From NCBI GenBank assembly GCA_947095535.1, contig OX352773.1:86586670-86650669 (forward strand): 64,000 bases of DNA. The letters run 5' to 3'. The translations under genes were made by a program, and so were the position numbers. Position 1 is the first letter of the stretch, and each line of letters opens with the position of its first letter. Below, piece by piece: positions 38,800 to 51,800 of the stretch. The notes beneath the pieces were generated by a model, which was given only the letters and a program-made list of their open reading frames with translations, made no database searches and was not told the origin of the DNA. Source of the DNA: Poecilobothrus nobilitatus. Lineage: Eukaryota > Arthropoda > Insecta > Diptera > Dolichopodidae.

Positions 38800-39290
38800 G
38801 TTGATATAAAAACGTAAGAACATGATTTATTAACTGAGGAAATGCGGGTTCACATCCTGCATAGTTAGCAAGTTTTTTTTTTTAGTGCATTTCTGTGCTA
38901 AATGTGAACAGGAAATTACACAACCTTTCCTTCTTTCAGACGTGGCTGTAAATGTCGTAAGGACGAATAGCTCTTACAACGTCTGTGGGATTCGAACCCA
39001 CACTCTCTCGGTGTTTACAGTGTATTTTATACACTCTTACCCACTAGGCCATCTAGTCCCCAGTTAGCAAGTTTTATTAATTGAAAAGAAGTTCCCTTTG
39101 CTATGAAACAACTGCAAATACATTAATATCAAATATATAATAATAAGAAAATAAATAATATTACCGTAAAAAATTAATAATATTTGACCTACAATGGCCT
39201 CAATAGCCGATGATTTAGTTATATTGCGTAATCCTATGTTTGTTTATTTATTTATTTACTGTGTACCTATATGCAGTACTAATAATTGTG
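38800..39290 (+). mobile_element. SINE family 2, copy B, interrupted by a family 1 SINE
   Basis: A degraded head (ATTAACTGAGGAAATGCGGG, then TTCACATCC) leads into AGTTAGCAAGTTTT, where a family 1 SINE is inserted. The element resumes at 39062 and continues with AAAATAAATAATATTACCG and AATGGCCTCAATAGCCGATG, the same body order as copy A. Its 3' end is near a TTTATTTATTTA run. Confidence 0.72.
38877..39061 (-). mobile_element. SINE family 1 inserted with a 14-bp target duplication
   Basis: Full family 1 element on the minus strand. Its 5' end (GGGGACTAGATGGCCTAGTG) is at 39061 and its A-tail is at the left end. AGTTAGCAAGTTTT flanks it at 38863-38876 and 39062-39075, a perfect 14-bp duplication expected from LINE-driven retroposition. 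B box GGGTTCGAATCC is intact. The GTGTAT/ATACAC hairpin replaces GCGTAT/ATACGC of other copies by a paired change. Confidence 0.95.
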
Positions 39291-42200
39291 ATTAATAATA
39301 TTAAATAAATAGAAATTGAATAGAAAAAGTTCAATTTTAGAATTAAATCAAAAAAATTTTACTTATTATAAAGCTAAACTGTACGATTTTTTAAATTTTG
39401 TGTTATATTTGAACATTTTATCATTATAAGAAATATATTATAAACTTTTTTTTTTAAAAGTCACCCAGTAATTTCTACATACATATTTAATTAAAGATAC
39501 AAAATTCAGTTAAAAATTCAAGTTTTTAATTATTTTTTGCTATTATTCGTAACTGGCTTTGGTAAAACTAAAGATTTCAATAAATAAAATAAAAAAGAAA
39601 AGAAAAAATATTAACAAAAAATAAAAAAAAAAATAAAACCTGAAAACGTACAATCATCATCATCATTATTACTATTATCAAAATTCAGTGTATTAATAAA
39701 TACAGAAAAAAAAATATATACATATATAATGATTCGTCATTATGGAAAATAAGTGAAAGTTTTTGCTTTAGGTTATTATTACGATACATGGATTTAAAAA
39801 CAGTTATATATATATATATTATAAGTAAGTATCTAGATTGTTATAAAGGTAAAAAAAAAAAAAAATTAAAAAAGAAGAAAAGATTATTTTCTTGCTTTAA
39901 TGACAAGCCATTCAATAATCGCGATAATTTTCCAGACTTATGTATATACGCTTCAAATCATATGTACATTACTTTAGTATTAGTTGTTAAGGTATCTTAA
40001 AATAAATTTTATATAAAAAAAAAATTTTCTTGTTAAATTTATTTTGAAATAAAAAAAAGTGGGTCCCATAAATGTTTTTTTTCTTCTTTTTTTTTTTATA
40101 TTTTCTTTATAGCTAACTTTTTGTGTTAATAAAAAAAAAAAAAAAACAGCAATCACAACAACAAAATAAAAAGGTGAAAAGTAAAATTTCTCAAAAAATA
40201 CTGGTTGTTTGTGTTTGGTTTGAAGATAAAAATTGTAAGTTAAATTGTATTAGATTGTTAAAATTGATGATCATGACCGTTAGTGGTATAATATGTTTTG
40301 GTCGGTCGATTGTACATTTTTTTTTTTTATATTTTATTATTTTTCCTTTGCAATTTTTTCAATTGAAAATTTTTATAGAAATTTTTGCTTTATGTTTATT
40401 AACATTTTCTCCATTTCCGATTTCTATTCGCGATCTTATTTTAAGTTTTTTTTTGTTTTTTTTTTTAGTTTTTAAGTTGAATGAATTCGAAAAATGAAAA
40501 AGCAAAACAGAAAAATAAATTAAATAAATGAAGGAGTATAAAAAAAAAGAGTCGTACAAATACCTGTGGGATTTTTCTTTTTTAAATTTTCTTTAAAGTT
40601 ATTTAGTTATACATAATATTATACGTATATATATATATACTTATGTTTATTTATTATATTAAAATATCTTGGTCAAGAGAAAGTAAAAGTTGTTTGGAAA
40701 CAATATAATAATGTAAATAAATTTATTTGAAACAAAAGATAGTTAACAACTAAATAATGGTTGTAATAAAATATACGATACGTGCAAGTTACAAAAAAAA
40801 AATTATAATATAATAATAAAAATATTGTTTTAGTACAATGAACTATCAATGATATTTGAAATTACTAATACATACAAAATTTATATGTTTATAAAATTAA
40901 TTTCATTGTATATATATATATATATATACCTATACATATTCTTAAGTTGTTTTTCTTTTGTTTCTTTTGTCAAAAATCATTAGGAGTGAAAATAAAAATT
41001 TCACCATTTTTGCATATTATTATATTGAAATGAAAAGTTCAATGTTTTTCTTTAAGCGTTGAAATTAATCATAAAAATTATGTAAAGTTGATTAGAAAAA
41101 ATAAACAACTAAGTAAATATTATTAGATTGGTTTTAAAGTATTTATATCTGTGGTTTCAGGTGTTAGTAAATTTTCAAATATGTTCATCTCGTCTTGTAT
41201 TACGCAAATATATATTATAAGAGATAAAAGAAAATTAAGGATACTTATTTACTTTTTTTTTAAATGCTTAACGAGTGAATATACGAAACCATAAAGACAA
41301 ATATATTACGTAATCTACATAATATATATATAATGTAATCTATTGTATATTGACAAATAGATTACAATTAAGAATTACTAAGGACTGTAATAATCCACTA
41401 CACTAAACTGTGTCCCATTGGTTTGTAACAAATTTTTTTTTTAAGGGTTCCGATTACCGTCGGTGATTTTAGTCAGTATTTAATCAAAAATAAATGAGAA
41501 TAACTTATTTGGATTTCTATATTTTCATTTGAGTGAATAATGAAAAAATGAAAAATAACTGTAACACCCAAAATTATGTAAAATTTTTTATATTTGATTA
41601 ATTCAACTTTAAAACACATGAACCATATTTAAATCAAGTGTTAATTTTACAATAGTCGAATATGCTCTTACACACTGTAACAATTTACTGATATTGGTTA
41701 TTTAAATTGTAAAATTTTTAAAGCCTACAAAGTTATTGTACAACATTGACAAGAATAAATTAATGAGATATTTAAGACACGTTAGTTAAGATTATTCAAA
41801 ATCAGGAACCTAAATTACTATTAGATATTTAATTAAAAAGAGTAATATTACGAAAAAATAACCAAAATATAGAACAATAGTAATTCTATTGTCATTGTTA
41901 TTTTAAAATCAAAATATTTATTTTAAAACATATTAAAAAAATGTTCTAGTTAAGTTTACATAAAAAATGCTTAAAATCCAATACTTATATCAAAATACAT
42001 ATTAACTATTCAATTTCTAGAAATAAGAAAAAAATTATTTCTAAAAAGGATAACTAAATATAGACATGAAAATTTTTAATTGAACAATTTATTTTTTGTA
42101 GAATTATGTATCTAAAAATATTTTTACCCATAATTAACACATAATTAAAACCTTATTTTTTGTTTTTATTTTTCTTAAAATCAATATTAAAACAATTTAG

Positions 42201-42920
42201 AATACTTGTATTGCTTTTATTTGCGGGAATCCTATTCCTATAGTTTTATTTTTATCACAAAACCAAAAAAAATATTATAGTTATACATACTTGAAATTAT
42301 CCTAGCCGTTAGAGTTTTAGATTGTGTTAACAAACATACAAATTATATTTGGAATTAATTTTTTCAATTAACATTAATTTCAGCATTAATAGATTTCCTG
42401 TAGGGCATAGATGGGTCATAAATAATTTAAACTTTCAAGGGAAAAAATAATAATATTTATTTTTATTTTTAAGGACTTTTGTGGGCGGCATTTTTTTATT
42501 ACATCTTTTTTTGTATTAATATAATAAATTAATATTGATAAATTTCGTTTTAAATTGGATTTTTATTTGTCCAATTCGATATCCTATAATCAGAAAAATT
42601 CTAAGCAAAAAAACTTTTTTTGGATGGTATATATGTAGACTATATGTATGTATATGTAATTATATATGTACAAATAAATTTAATCGGAATTTAATAAATA
42701 ATATAATGAAAATGGTTGAGTTAAAAACAAAAAATTAAAATCAAAGAGAACAAACTTTGTAAGAAGAGAAAAGTCAAATATAAGAAATTAAATGACTTTT
42801 GATTAAACTGACTTTTTTCATCTTTGATGATGAAATACTCTAATACATTTGTAATCACTAAAAAAATATAGTTAAAAAAAATTTAAATTAGTTCAATTAT
42901 ATAGTTGAGTTTATAGTTTA
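39291..42920. other. AT-rich stretch, no gene seen
   Basis: Homopolymer-rich. Open frames here come from A or T runs and carry no domain. ATC and TA microsatellites are near 39655 and 40625-40640. Confidence 0.45.
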
Positions 42921-43016
42921 TCCAGCGAATGGTGTAGTGGTCACACGAGAATGGTGAACGGTTAAGACACCGGTCTTTCATACGAAAGATCTCGGATTGA
43001 AACCCCGACTGGATCA
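42921..43016 (+). pseudogene. tRNA-like sequence, not a functional tRNA
   Basis: TCCAG at 42921 pairs with CTGGA at 43009-43013, like an acceptor stem. An A-box-like TGGTGTAGTGG and a T-arm-like TCGG/CCGA follow. The D region is duplicated: GAATGGTG occurs at 42927 and 42949. The anticodon arm is the hairpin TCTTTC-ATAC-GAAAGA, which leaves no normal 7-nt loop. No A-tail or body is visible, so this is either a tRNA pseudogene or an isolated SINE head. Confidence 0.65.
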
Positions 43017-43282
43017 TATAGATAAAACAATAATATAGATTTTTCTTATATAATTAGTACAATATAATTAAATTAAAAATAAGTATATATGTCATATAAA
43101 TTATAATTAAATATCATATTGTAATATTTATACCTAATACAATAAAATAATAATAAAACATAATTCTTGTATAAGATAATAAGTGGCGTAGAAATAAAAA
43201 AAAAAAAGAAACGTCTTTCTTGTACAATAGCTACAGCCGAGTAATCAACGGCTTAGTGAAATTCAGCATTCAAGAAAATGAA

Positions 43283-43327
43283 GCTTAGTCAAATATGAAT
43301 AATAAATGACTTAGTGGATGCCCTATA
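43283..43327 (+). repeat. Short dispersed repeat, copy 2
   Basis: GCTTAGTCAAATATGAATAA, followed by a CTTAGTGGATGCCCTAT block, matches the copy at 17326-17371. Confidence 0.75.
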
Positions 43328-45304
43328 GGAGTGGCAAGGAAAAAAAAAATCATAGTTTAGAAATTTTTGTTTAACTGTCTTTAAATTGCATTTTGATTTG
43401 CCTTAATATTTTGTACATTTTTCCAAGAAGCGAAAAAAATCCTTTTCCAATAGACTTTATCTCTTTTATAGTTCTTAGTGTCCTAGAAATAAACTATAAT
43501 TTCTTAACTTCAAAAATTAATTAAAGTTAAAACGGCCCATGTATGTATATCTTATACGTATATAGTCACGAGAATCAGTATAGAAAAATAATTTAATAGT
43601 TAGGTGCTAACTAATTAATTTGTTAATTACCAGAACACATTACGTTAAGATAAAAATTATTAATTATTAAATTAATAAATAAATATTAAAGAGTATTGTC
43701 AGATAAGTTGAAAAACTTTTATTTAATAATTTAATTTATAATAATTAACAAAAAATATAATTAAATTTTTGTAAATTAGCAAAACTTGGTTTTAAATAAA
43801 AATGTTATGTGCAAAAATTGAATACACAATATAATATTAAAATGTTTTAATTTAACTTTAATTTTGTTTTCATTTTTATTTTAGAGATAAGGGATACAAT
43901 TCTTTTATTTAAATAAATATTTACAATTTTTTTTTATTAATTTTATTATATTATTATGTATGTATTTAATTCCTTTATTAAATAATCAGTGTTTAAAAAC
44001 TTTTGTTTTCTTTATAATTAAATAATATATTTATATATATGTATGTATATATTTTATTTATATTTCATTCATTAGATCACAGTAATTATAATTTATAAAT
44101 CACTATTATTTTGTCATATTATATTTATTTATTAAAATTGTTATTTGCGTAAACATTTAATCCATATTGAATAATTTAAATATTTTAAATTGCAAATAGG
44201 TAATTTATTATATAATAATATACAAATATTATATTACATATATATGTATAACATTTTAACTTTGATAAAGAATTAATTCATTAATAAACTAAGAGAAGAG
44301 TAATAACAGTCAATCATAAAAATATTAAATCCCTTCTCTATCACACCGTTATTTTATTTATGTTCTAATTTCTATAATACCTCTCATTTAATATTTACAT
44401 AATATATAAATTTTGCACAAAAATAAATAAATTGAAAATCATATTATTTTAAAAGATTTATTTCTCTATTTATTTATTTTATATTTAAAGATCTTTTACA
44501 TAAAATTTAGAGTTATACACATTTTATTCACCATTTAATTTATTCATTCGCTACATAATTTTCTTAGTAGAAGAAAAGCCGTTATAAGTCGCTGTAATGT
44601 AATTATTTATTATGGAATTTTTTCTTTTTTTCTTATTTGTGCGTTTCAAAAAAAAAAAAAAAAAAAAAAAAGGAAACAAGTAAACGCGCAATCTTCACTG
44701 TGTTTTGCGATGGAATAATATGCATCAACTGATCAAATAAAATTTTTAAAACCTTACCATGCCTGTACTACCAATAAGTAAGAAAAAATTATATGTTTGT
44801 AAAATAAAAACTTAAAAGAAAACATACATCTAAAAAGATATAATTCAAGAGAGAAACGTCAAATAAACAAAAAAAAAAAAAAGAAAACAAGAGTTAAGAA
44901 AAGAAGAGACAGAGAAGAAGTCAAGGAGAGAATAAATTGATAAAAGAGCAGGAGCAAATATTCATTAAGTTTCCGTACCGTTAATTGAATTTACACAAAA
45001 AAAAAAAACATTAACGGCATGAAAAATGTTTACTTTGGCAATGGCAACATGGCTCATAGGTATCTAATCAGTTTATGTAATTTAATTAGGCAGAATTTAA
45101 ATGCTCGATATTTTCATTTTTTATACTCGATACTAACTAGTTCCTTTTTGTTTTGTATTCAAATTTTACATTAAATTTTTATAAATTTTATTTTCAATCC
45201 TATTTTGTCCTTTTTAATCCTATTTTCTTTTACTTAACTTAGATTTCACTTACATTATATTTATGTACATATACATTTCACTTATTTTCGTTTAGGTAGT
45301 TTTC
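43328..45304. other. AT-rich stretch, no gene seen
   Basis: No coding signal recognised. Includes a poly-A run at about 44648-44671 and a short TTGGTAGTACAG-GCATG-GTAAGG word on the minus strand near 44757-44775, which looks splice-like but is too small to call. Confidence 0.4.
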
Positions 45305-45509
45305 GATATTTCAATTTATACTTGATCTAATTAGATTTTTGGTGAATGCTCTTTAGTATTTGCTCTTTGGGGCAATCTTTATGTATATTTTTGAAGAATT
45401 AGCATTTTTGATATTTAAACTTATACTTGATCTACTTAGATTTTTAATGCATGGTTGACGGTTTGCTCTTTTTGGTAACCTTAATGTATATTTTTGAAGA
45501 ATTAGCTAC
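45305..45509. repeat. 105-bp tandem duplication, diverged
   Basis: Two head-to-tail units beginning GATATTT at 45305 and 45410. Both contain TATACTTGATCTA-TTAGATT, TTTGCTCTTT and ATGTATATTTTTGAAGAATT in the same order, with perhaps one-sixth of positions changed. Confidence 0.88.
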
Positions 45510-48500
45510 AAGTATGATTATTGAAAGTTTAGACTAGCTAAGTCGCCACTGTAATAGCACCAGTTTCATATTCAGGTTTTATTTCACATATGCATACATT
45601 AAATTGACTTCAGCGCACATATTTTTTTAATTTAAAATATTTAAATCTCGTATATGTTTGTACAAAGATTATCATTTTACCTTTTTTTTCTCCGTTCCAC
45701 TGCTTCAAGCTTCATAGGAGACTCGTATATTTTTCATATTAAACTAAGTTTCAGTTTCTCAAAGATTAAGTTTGATTAAGTTTCTTTAATCATTATTTTA
45801 CTCAGCAGTTAATTAATCATTCTATCTTGTCTGATAACAAATCACATATCGATTATCTTCTGTTTTCACAGCATAGAAAATCTATCGGAAAGAAAGGGCA
45901 TTTTCGAAAATTTTCTATATAGGAACGATGAAATTATTCGAAATTTAAATACGAATTGAATTCAAGTCAATTAGAACTTAGAAACCAACTTAGTATTTAA
46001 ATTTTATGTTATGATTATATTATGTTACTTACAAATAATATAAACTTATTAAAATGTAAATCACAATTTAACAAAAAAATAAAATAAACTAACAGAGTGC
46101 AAGCAATTTTATTAAAAAACAAGAGAGAAAAATATTAAAGAGAAAAACTATAACATAAAATGAGAATAAAGTGAAGTGATCATTGATCAGCGAAAATTTT
46201 TCCTTGCTTCTCTGTTAATCATTAATTGTTTTGTTATTAAAAATTTTTACAAACTAACACTTTAAATATGTAGGTATTTAATAAAAATATATTCAATCAT
46301 TGACAGTCATCATTATTTATACGAATATTTTATGAATAAATAAGTAAACGAGTTTAAAACTTACGACAAAACCAAAATAAGTAAATTTAACTGTAAAATT
46401 AACTTAATTTTTTTAAAGTAAAAATCCTAAAAAATATATATAATATTACGTGTTTTATATAAAATGCCGTGAACTCACTTTATTTATTATTCATTCTATT
46501 CCATTACACATTTGTAGTGTGTACTGTGTAGTCTAGTATTATTGTAAACAAAAATACAAAGCTCTTTTTAGCATAAGCACAAAAATCGCAGAACGGAACG
46601 CACTCGCACAGTGAGTAAATGAGAAAAAAAGAGAAAAGATCGTGTGGGGACACTGGGGAGAGCGAACAACCGATTTAAAAACAAAATTAAAAAGATAAAT
46701 TTTAAATTATTATTTATTTTTTTATTTTTATAAATAAATAAATCATTTATTCTCTTTTCTTTACAATATTCTTAAAGTTTTCATATGTTTTTTTTTTAAT
46801 TTTTGTCATTTGCTTTTTTTTTTGCACCTTTTGTTATATTAGATAAACAAATCAGTGATTGGGATCGATTGATGGGTAGTAAAATTAGGAAAAATATAAC
46901 AACTAAAAAACACCAACATTTAAAAAGAAGTAACAAATTAGCAATATGCTTATCAATATGTTTAGAAGTTTAGAAATTAGCAATTAGTATTTGATAAATT
47001 TCTTTAGAAAATGGTTGGGAATAAAAAAATGTTTATGAAATGAGTATAATATTTTTGAAGTTTAGATAGTGTGTTCACTGTGTGATATTATATGATTGTG
47101 TTGTGTGATGATATTTTTGTTAAAAAGAGAACTGCAGTTTAATTAAAATGAGTAAAACACAGATATTGTAAAATAAATAGTATTAAAAGCAAATTTAAAA
47201 TCATAAAAAAGATACAGAAAAGTGTTGTGTAGAATGTAGATGATATTAGCATAACAGAGAGATTGCAGGATAGTTAAAAGTAATTTTAAGTAAGTGTTTA
47301 AATAATTAACATTTGTACTTAATTAAAGCCCTAAAGAGAAAAGAATCTCTTCAGAAATGAAAAAAAAAATATATATATTATACTATCTATAGATTTAATT
47401 AATAATTAGTATTTAGTTATTTAAAAAATCGTATTTATAACTATATTTCAGAAAAATATTCTAATAAATTTTTCAAATATAAGTTTTAAGTTAAGTTTTT
47501 TTTAAAATAATTGATTAGTACCAATTAGCGTATTTATGTTATGGAAAATATATTTATACTAAGAATTTAAATACTAAGACATGTTGCATGATATAAATGT
47601 CATATTTGGCAGTTAATTTTTAACACTTATTTAAATAGAAAAGCATTACTTTTTTTTTTTTTTTTTTTTTGAAATGGTGAATGATTATCAATTTAACACT
47701 TTGTTGCATTCTTTTAAAGGTATTAAAATAAAATTATTTTATTCTTTTCTATAACTAAAAATAATTAATTTTAAACCTTCTTAGTTTTTTTTTTTATTAA
47801 AAACTAATCAGCTTCCCAGTGTTTCTTTTAGGGATATGAAAAAATTTAATATTTATTAATTTAACAATTGGTCTAATTATTGTCGTTACTTTTTATACCA
47901 CCTCAAATTGAATTTTATTGCAATAAAAATCTACATTAGCTTCATAGTTTCTGTAAAACGAGTGGTAAAATTTTTTGATCAAAATTTCTGTTCCATAATT
48001 AGCTTCTGTAAAACCAATGATTTTGGTCAATGATAAAATTTTTTTCTCTATGAACAGTTTGAATAAATATTATATTACCATAGAATAAATGTCGTCAAAC
48101 ACATAAGACTAAAGTGTTAAAACAGTTATATTGAAAAATATAAAACGATTTCCCAGAAAATTGAAATAAAGCCAATAAATTAAAAAAAAAAAAAAAAAAT
48201 TTTAATAATATTTAAATTAGAACTATGAACCAAAACCAAGTTATGTAAACTATAAAAAGAAAAAAAAATACACTTGAAGGACGATTTGAAACACCTTAAT
48301 GTAATATTAAGCATAATAAAAACCTATATATACTTTTTTTTTTATCTATATGTATGTAAAACTAATAACTATAAACTAGTAATTCTTTAAATGATTTTAA
48401 GTAACCACCAACTAACCTTTAAACGTTAATTAAAAATATAAATAATATTTTTTTTTTTGAATATTTAAATAATGTATAAACATTTAAATAAGTAAATGTA

Positions 48501-48750
48501 AATATACTATGAGAATAGTTTTTTTTTTGAATAAAACCACAAATAACAATAGAATTTATTTTAACTTGGCATGTTTTGGTATTATTGGCGGTAAAATTTG
48601 TCATACATTTTTTCTAATGTTATTTAAATTAAATCAAGTTTTTTTTCTTTCTGCAAAATGTAGATACTAAAAATAAATAGTTATATTATTTAAATTTTAT
48701 TTACTAATGTTTTTTTTTATTTTTTTATTTAATTATAATATTTTTTTTTC
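45510..48750. other. Non-coding stretch with a possible promoter-like patch
   Basis: No gene seen. About 46560-46680 is richer in G and C (ATCGCAGAACGGAACGCACT, GTGTGGGGACACTGGGGAGA) and contains CACAGTGAGTAAATG with a donor-like GTGAGT. It may be a promoter or 5' untranslated exon, but that is a guess. Confidence 0.35.
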
Positions 48751-48845
48751 CAGGAATTTGTTTTAGGAATTGTATTTTAAATTTCGTCGACAAGTTATAT
48801 TTACCACATTCAATACCAGATTCCTTTAAAATTTTGATTTTATAA

Positions 48846-51800
48846 TTAAACCGACTAATTAGTGAAAATCCTAAAATTTTTTATTCATTTAATTTTGCCT
48901 TGATCAGTATACTGAGTTAAATTATCAACCGAGAATCAATATAAATCCTGCGGAAGTAACAAAGTAACTTAATTAGCTAATAAATAATGTTATATAAAGG
49001 AGATACATAATTGTAACTGTTCATCAAAGATGTCAAAGAAGAGTTACACGTGTAATAATATACAAGTTTAAGATTTGCTCACCAACAGAATTACATACAG
49101 GGTTTTAAAGTTTTATAAAATGGTCTAAAAATAATATTTCTAAAAATCCTTATTTTTAATGCGTTGGTTACACGAAAAATCTAACCTGTGTTGCAGATTA
49201 AAATTTATTTCATATAAGTAATTGTCAAAGTTATTTTTGAGTAATTTACAGTGGCTTAGTTAGGAATTAAGTAAAATTTTTGTTATAGATTTAAACTGAT
49301 CACGAGTATGTAAGTTATTTTAACAAAATGTTTACCGAGAGATTTAGCGATTATAAGACTAATAATTAGTAAATGTTGATTTTAAGGTTACTATATGATA
49401 TACCATTATATTCTGGAATAATTAATTTGTTTTTTTTTTTACATTTTTTTTTTCTTTTCTCAGTTTTTCTCATTTTGATATCTTCTCTTTTCAATTTAAT
49501 TTTATTTTAGTTTTTTTTTTCTTTTTGAGTTAATTTGATAAAAAAAAATTTGATCTAATTATTTATTATTTACTCATGATCATATTAAAATTTTTACTTT
49601 CCATATTTTTTTTTTTTTTAATAATTTCAATTTGTTTTCTTCTAAAGAGATTTCATGGTCGATGACTGGCATAGCTACACGTTCCGAAGACAACAAAACA
49701 AGCAACAAGCATACATTTTATTAAAAGTTTACACTATACAAATACTAATATTTAAAATTTATGAAGACATTTTAAAATATGTATACATACTTACATATAG
49801 AACGTGCTTTTTCTTCTTAAAGATAGTTTGAATGCTATTTTTTTTTTTTTTTTTTACACTTAAAAAGTTCTTTATGATCATATTGAAAATTTGATTTATT
49901 TATTTATATACATATATTAATATATTTTAAATATATAGTGATGGAGATTGTAGATAATGAAATGCTACAAAAGGAGAAAAATTATATAGACAATGATGTA
50001 ACGAAATAAATTAAATTGTAAAAGAAATTTTGTGATTATAGTAATATTTATTAGATATTAGGTATTGAATGAGATATCAAAATCTCTTTGTAATATCTAG
50101 TAATATAGATATACGAGTTTTTTCGAAAAACCTTTCGTTATCACTATGTATATATCATTTTTACATTTGCATATATGAGTTTATTAAACTTCATGTTCAT
50201 TTTACAGTATATCAAATTATTCTTTTGAATTGGCTTTTATTTAGTTTGATGAAAATTTATTATTTGTATTTTATAGTAAATAATAATCAGTTTTTAGGTA
50301 TGTATATTGAATAGCTTAATAATAATTAAAAAGTGAATAAAAAGTATTTAATTAAGTAGTTAACGATTTGGTGAACTTTGAAGATGTAGTCTTGTACTAG
50401 GTGTAGAAATGTACTTATGCTTGAAGATTTTTTATATGAAAACCTGACATAAGACAATAATTCTTTACTTTTAGTCTTGTACTTTATCTGTCATTGTACT
50501 TTTTACAATGCAGATGGTGTACTTTTCACATGAGCAGATAATAATTTTTTATCAAAAGTTATTAGGCACATTTAAATAATTTTTAACTACATTTGTAAAA
50601 TGGCAGAGCATAATGCAGAAGCAAAGGTAAATATTTTTGAGCTTCCAAATTTTTCTTTAAATAATTAAAATGTACAAATATTTATACATACCTATAAAAA
50701 TATATATATTTATAAAATATTTATAAAAATTTTTAAAAATTATTCGTTAAATTTGTATCAAAAATGTCAGAATATGTTTTGACAAATAAATAAAATATAT
50801 TTGACAAATGATAAAAGACTGTCACATTTCTACATTTGGTATACAAGACTAAAAGTACTAGGGTGAGTTTACGAAATAGTTGTACTGTACTTATATACTA
50901 CTTGTACACCTACGACACTTCTACACTTAATCGTGAATTCCCTTAATATAATTTGTAGGTAAAAATACGTACGTAAAATATCAGTTTTGCAGAAGTTTTT
51001 AAAGGTAGTAAAAAGCATACAAATTCTTACAATAACTATCAAACTCTAATTTGTATATAAATGTTTATTTGAAAAGAAGTGAACATTTTAATTTTCATAT
51101 TTATTTTCAAGGTAATTAGAAGGCGGTCGAGAAGAGTTATTTCATATTTAATGTAATACATATTATAATAAAAAAGTTTTTTTTTTGTTTTTTGCTAATG
51201 ATATATTATCGTCATATTTATTAATTTTTTGTAATTTGCAATTTGCATATATTCCACTAATTTTTGTTTTTCTTAATTTTTTCGAAAGAATCTTTTCATA
51301 TACGTTTTTTCTTCGAAGAGTAAGTATAAAATATTGAACAGTTAAATTATAAAATTAATGAAACAGTGTATAAAGATATATGTGATTATATTAAAAAGAT
51401 AAGTTTCCTTCAAAATAATATAAAAATAATAAAAAACAAAATTATGAATGAAAAAAAAAAAAAAAAAATTATAATTAACAAAAACTATTTAAACATACGA
51501 TTTATACTATTCCTATATTATTAAAAATAGAAATATATATATATATACATATATACATATGTATATAAAATAAAGTATATTATTAAAAATAAAGAAATAG
51601 AATTTAGGTCATGTTTACGGTTATTTTAATATTATAAAAGGTATTCATTGACTTTATATATGCTTCAATGTTTGTTCTATAAGGTAGGCAGTCACAAACC
51701 TCAACAACAACATATACAGAATAAAAAGAGAAGAAAAACAATAGTTAATCGATATTTTTGTAGTAAATTATTGATCTAATTTAGATATACATATAAACTC

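Noticed and set aside
40123..40497. 124-codon plus-strand frame starting in a poly-A run
   Set aside because: Low-complexity Lys/Gln and Phe runs from homopolymers, with no domain.
44757..44775. Mini-exon between an acceptor-like and a donor-like word on the minus strand
   Set aside because: Only about 5 nt long. Any AT-rich intron offers such words.
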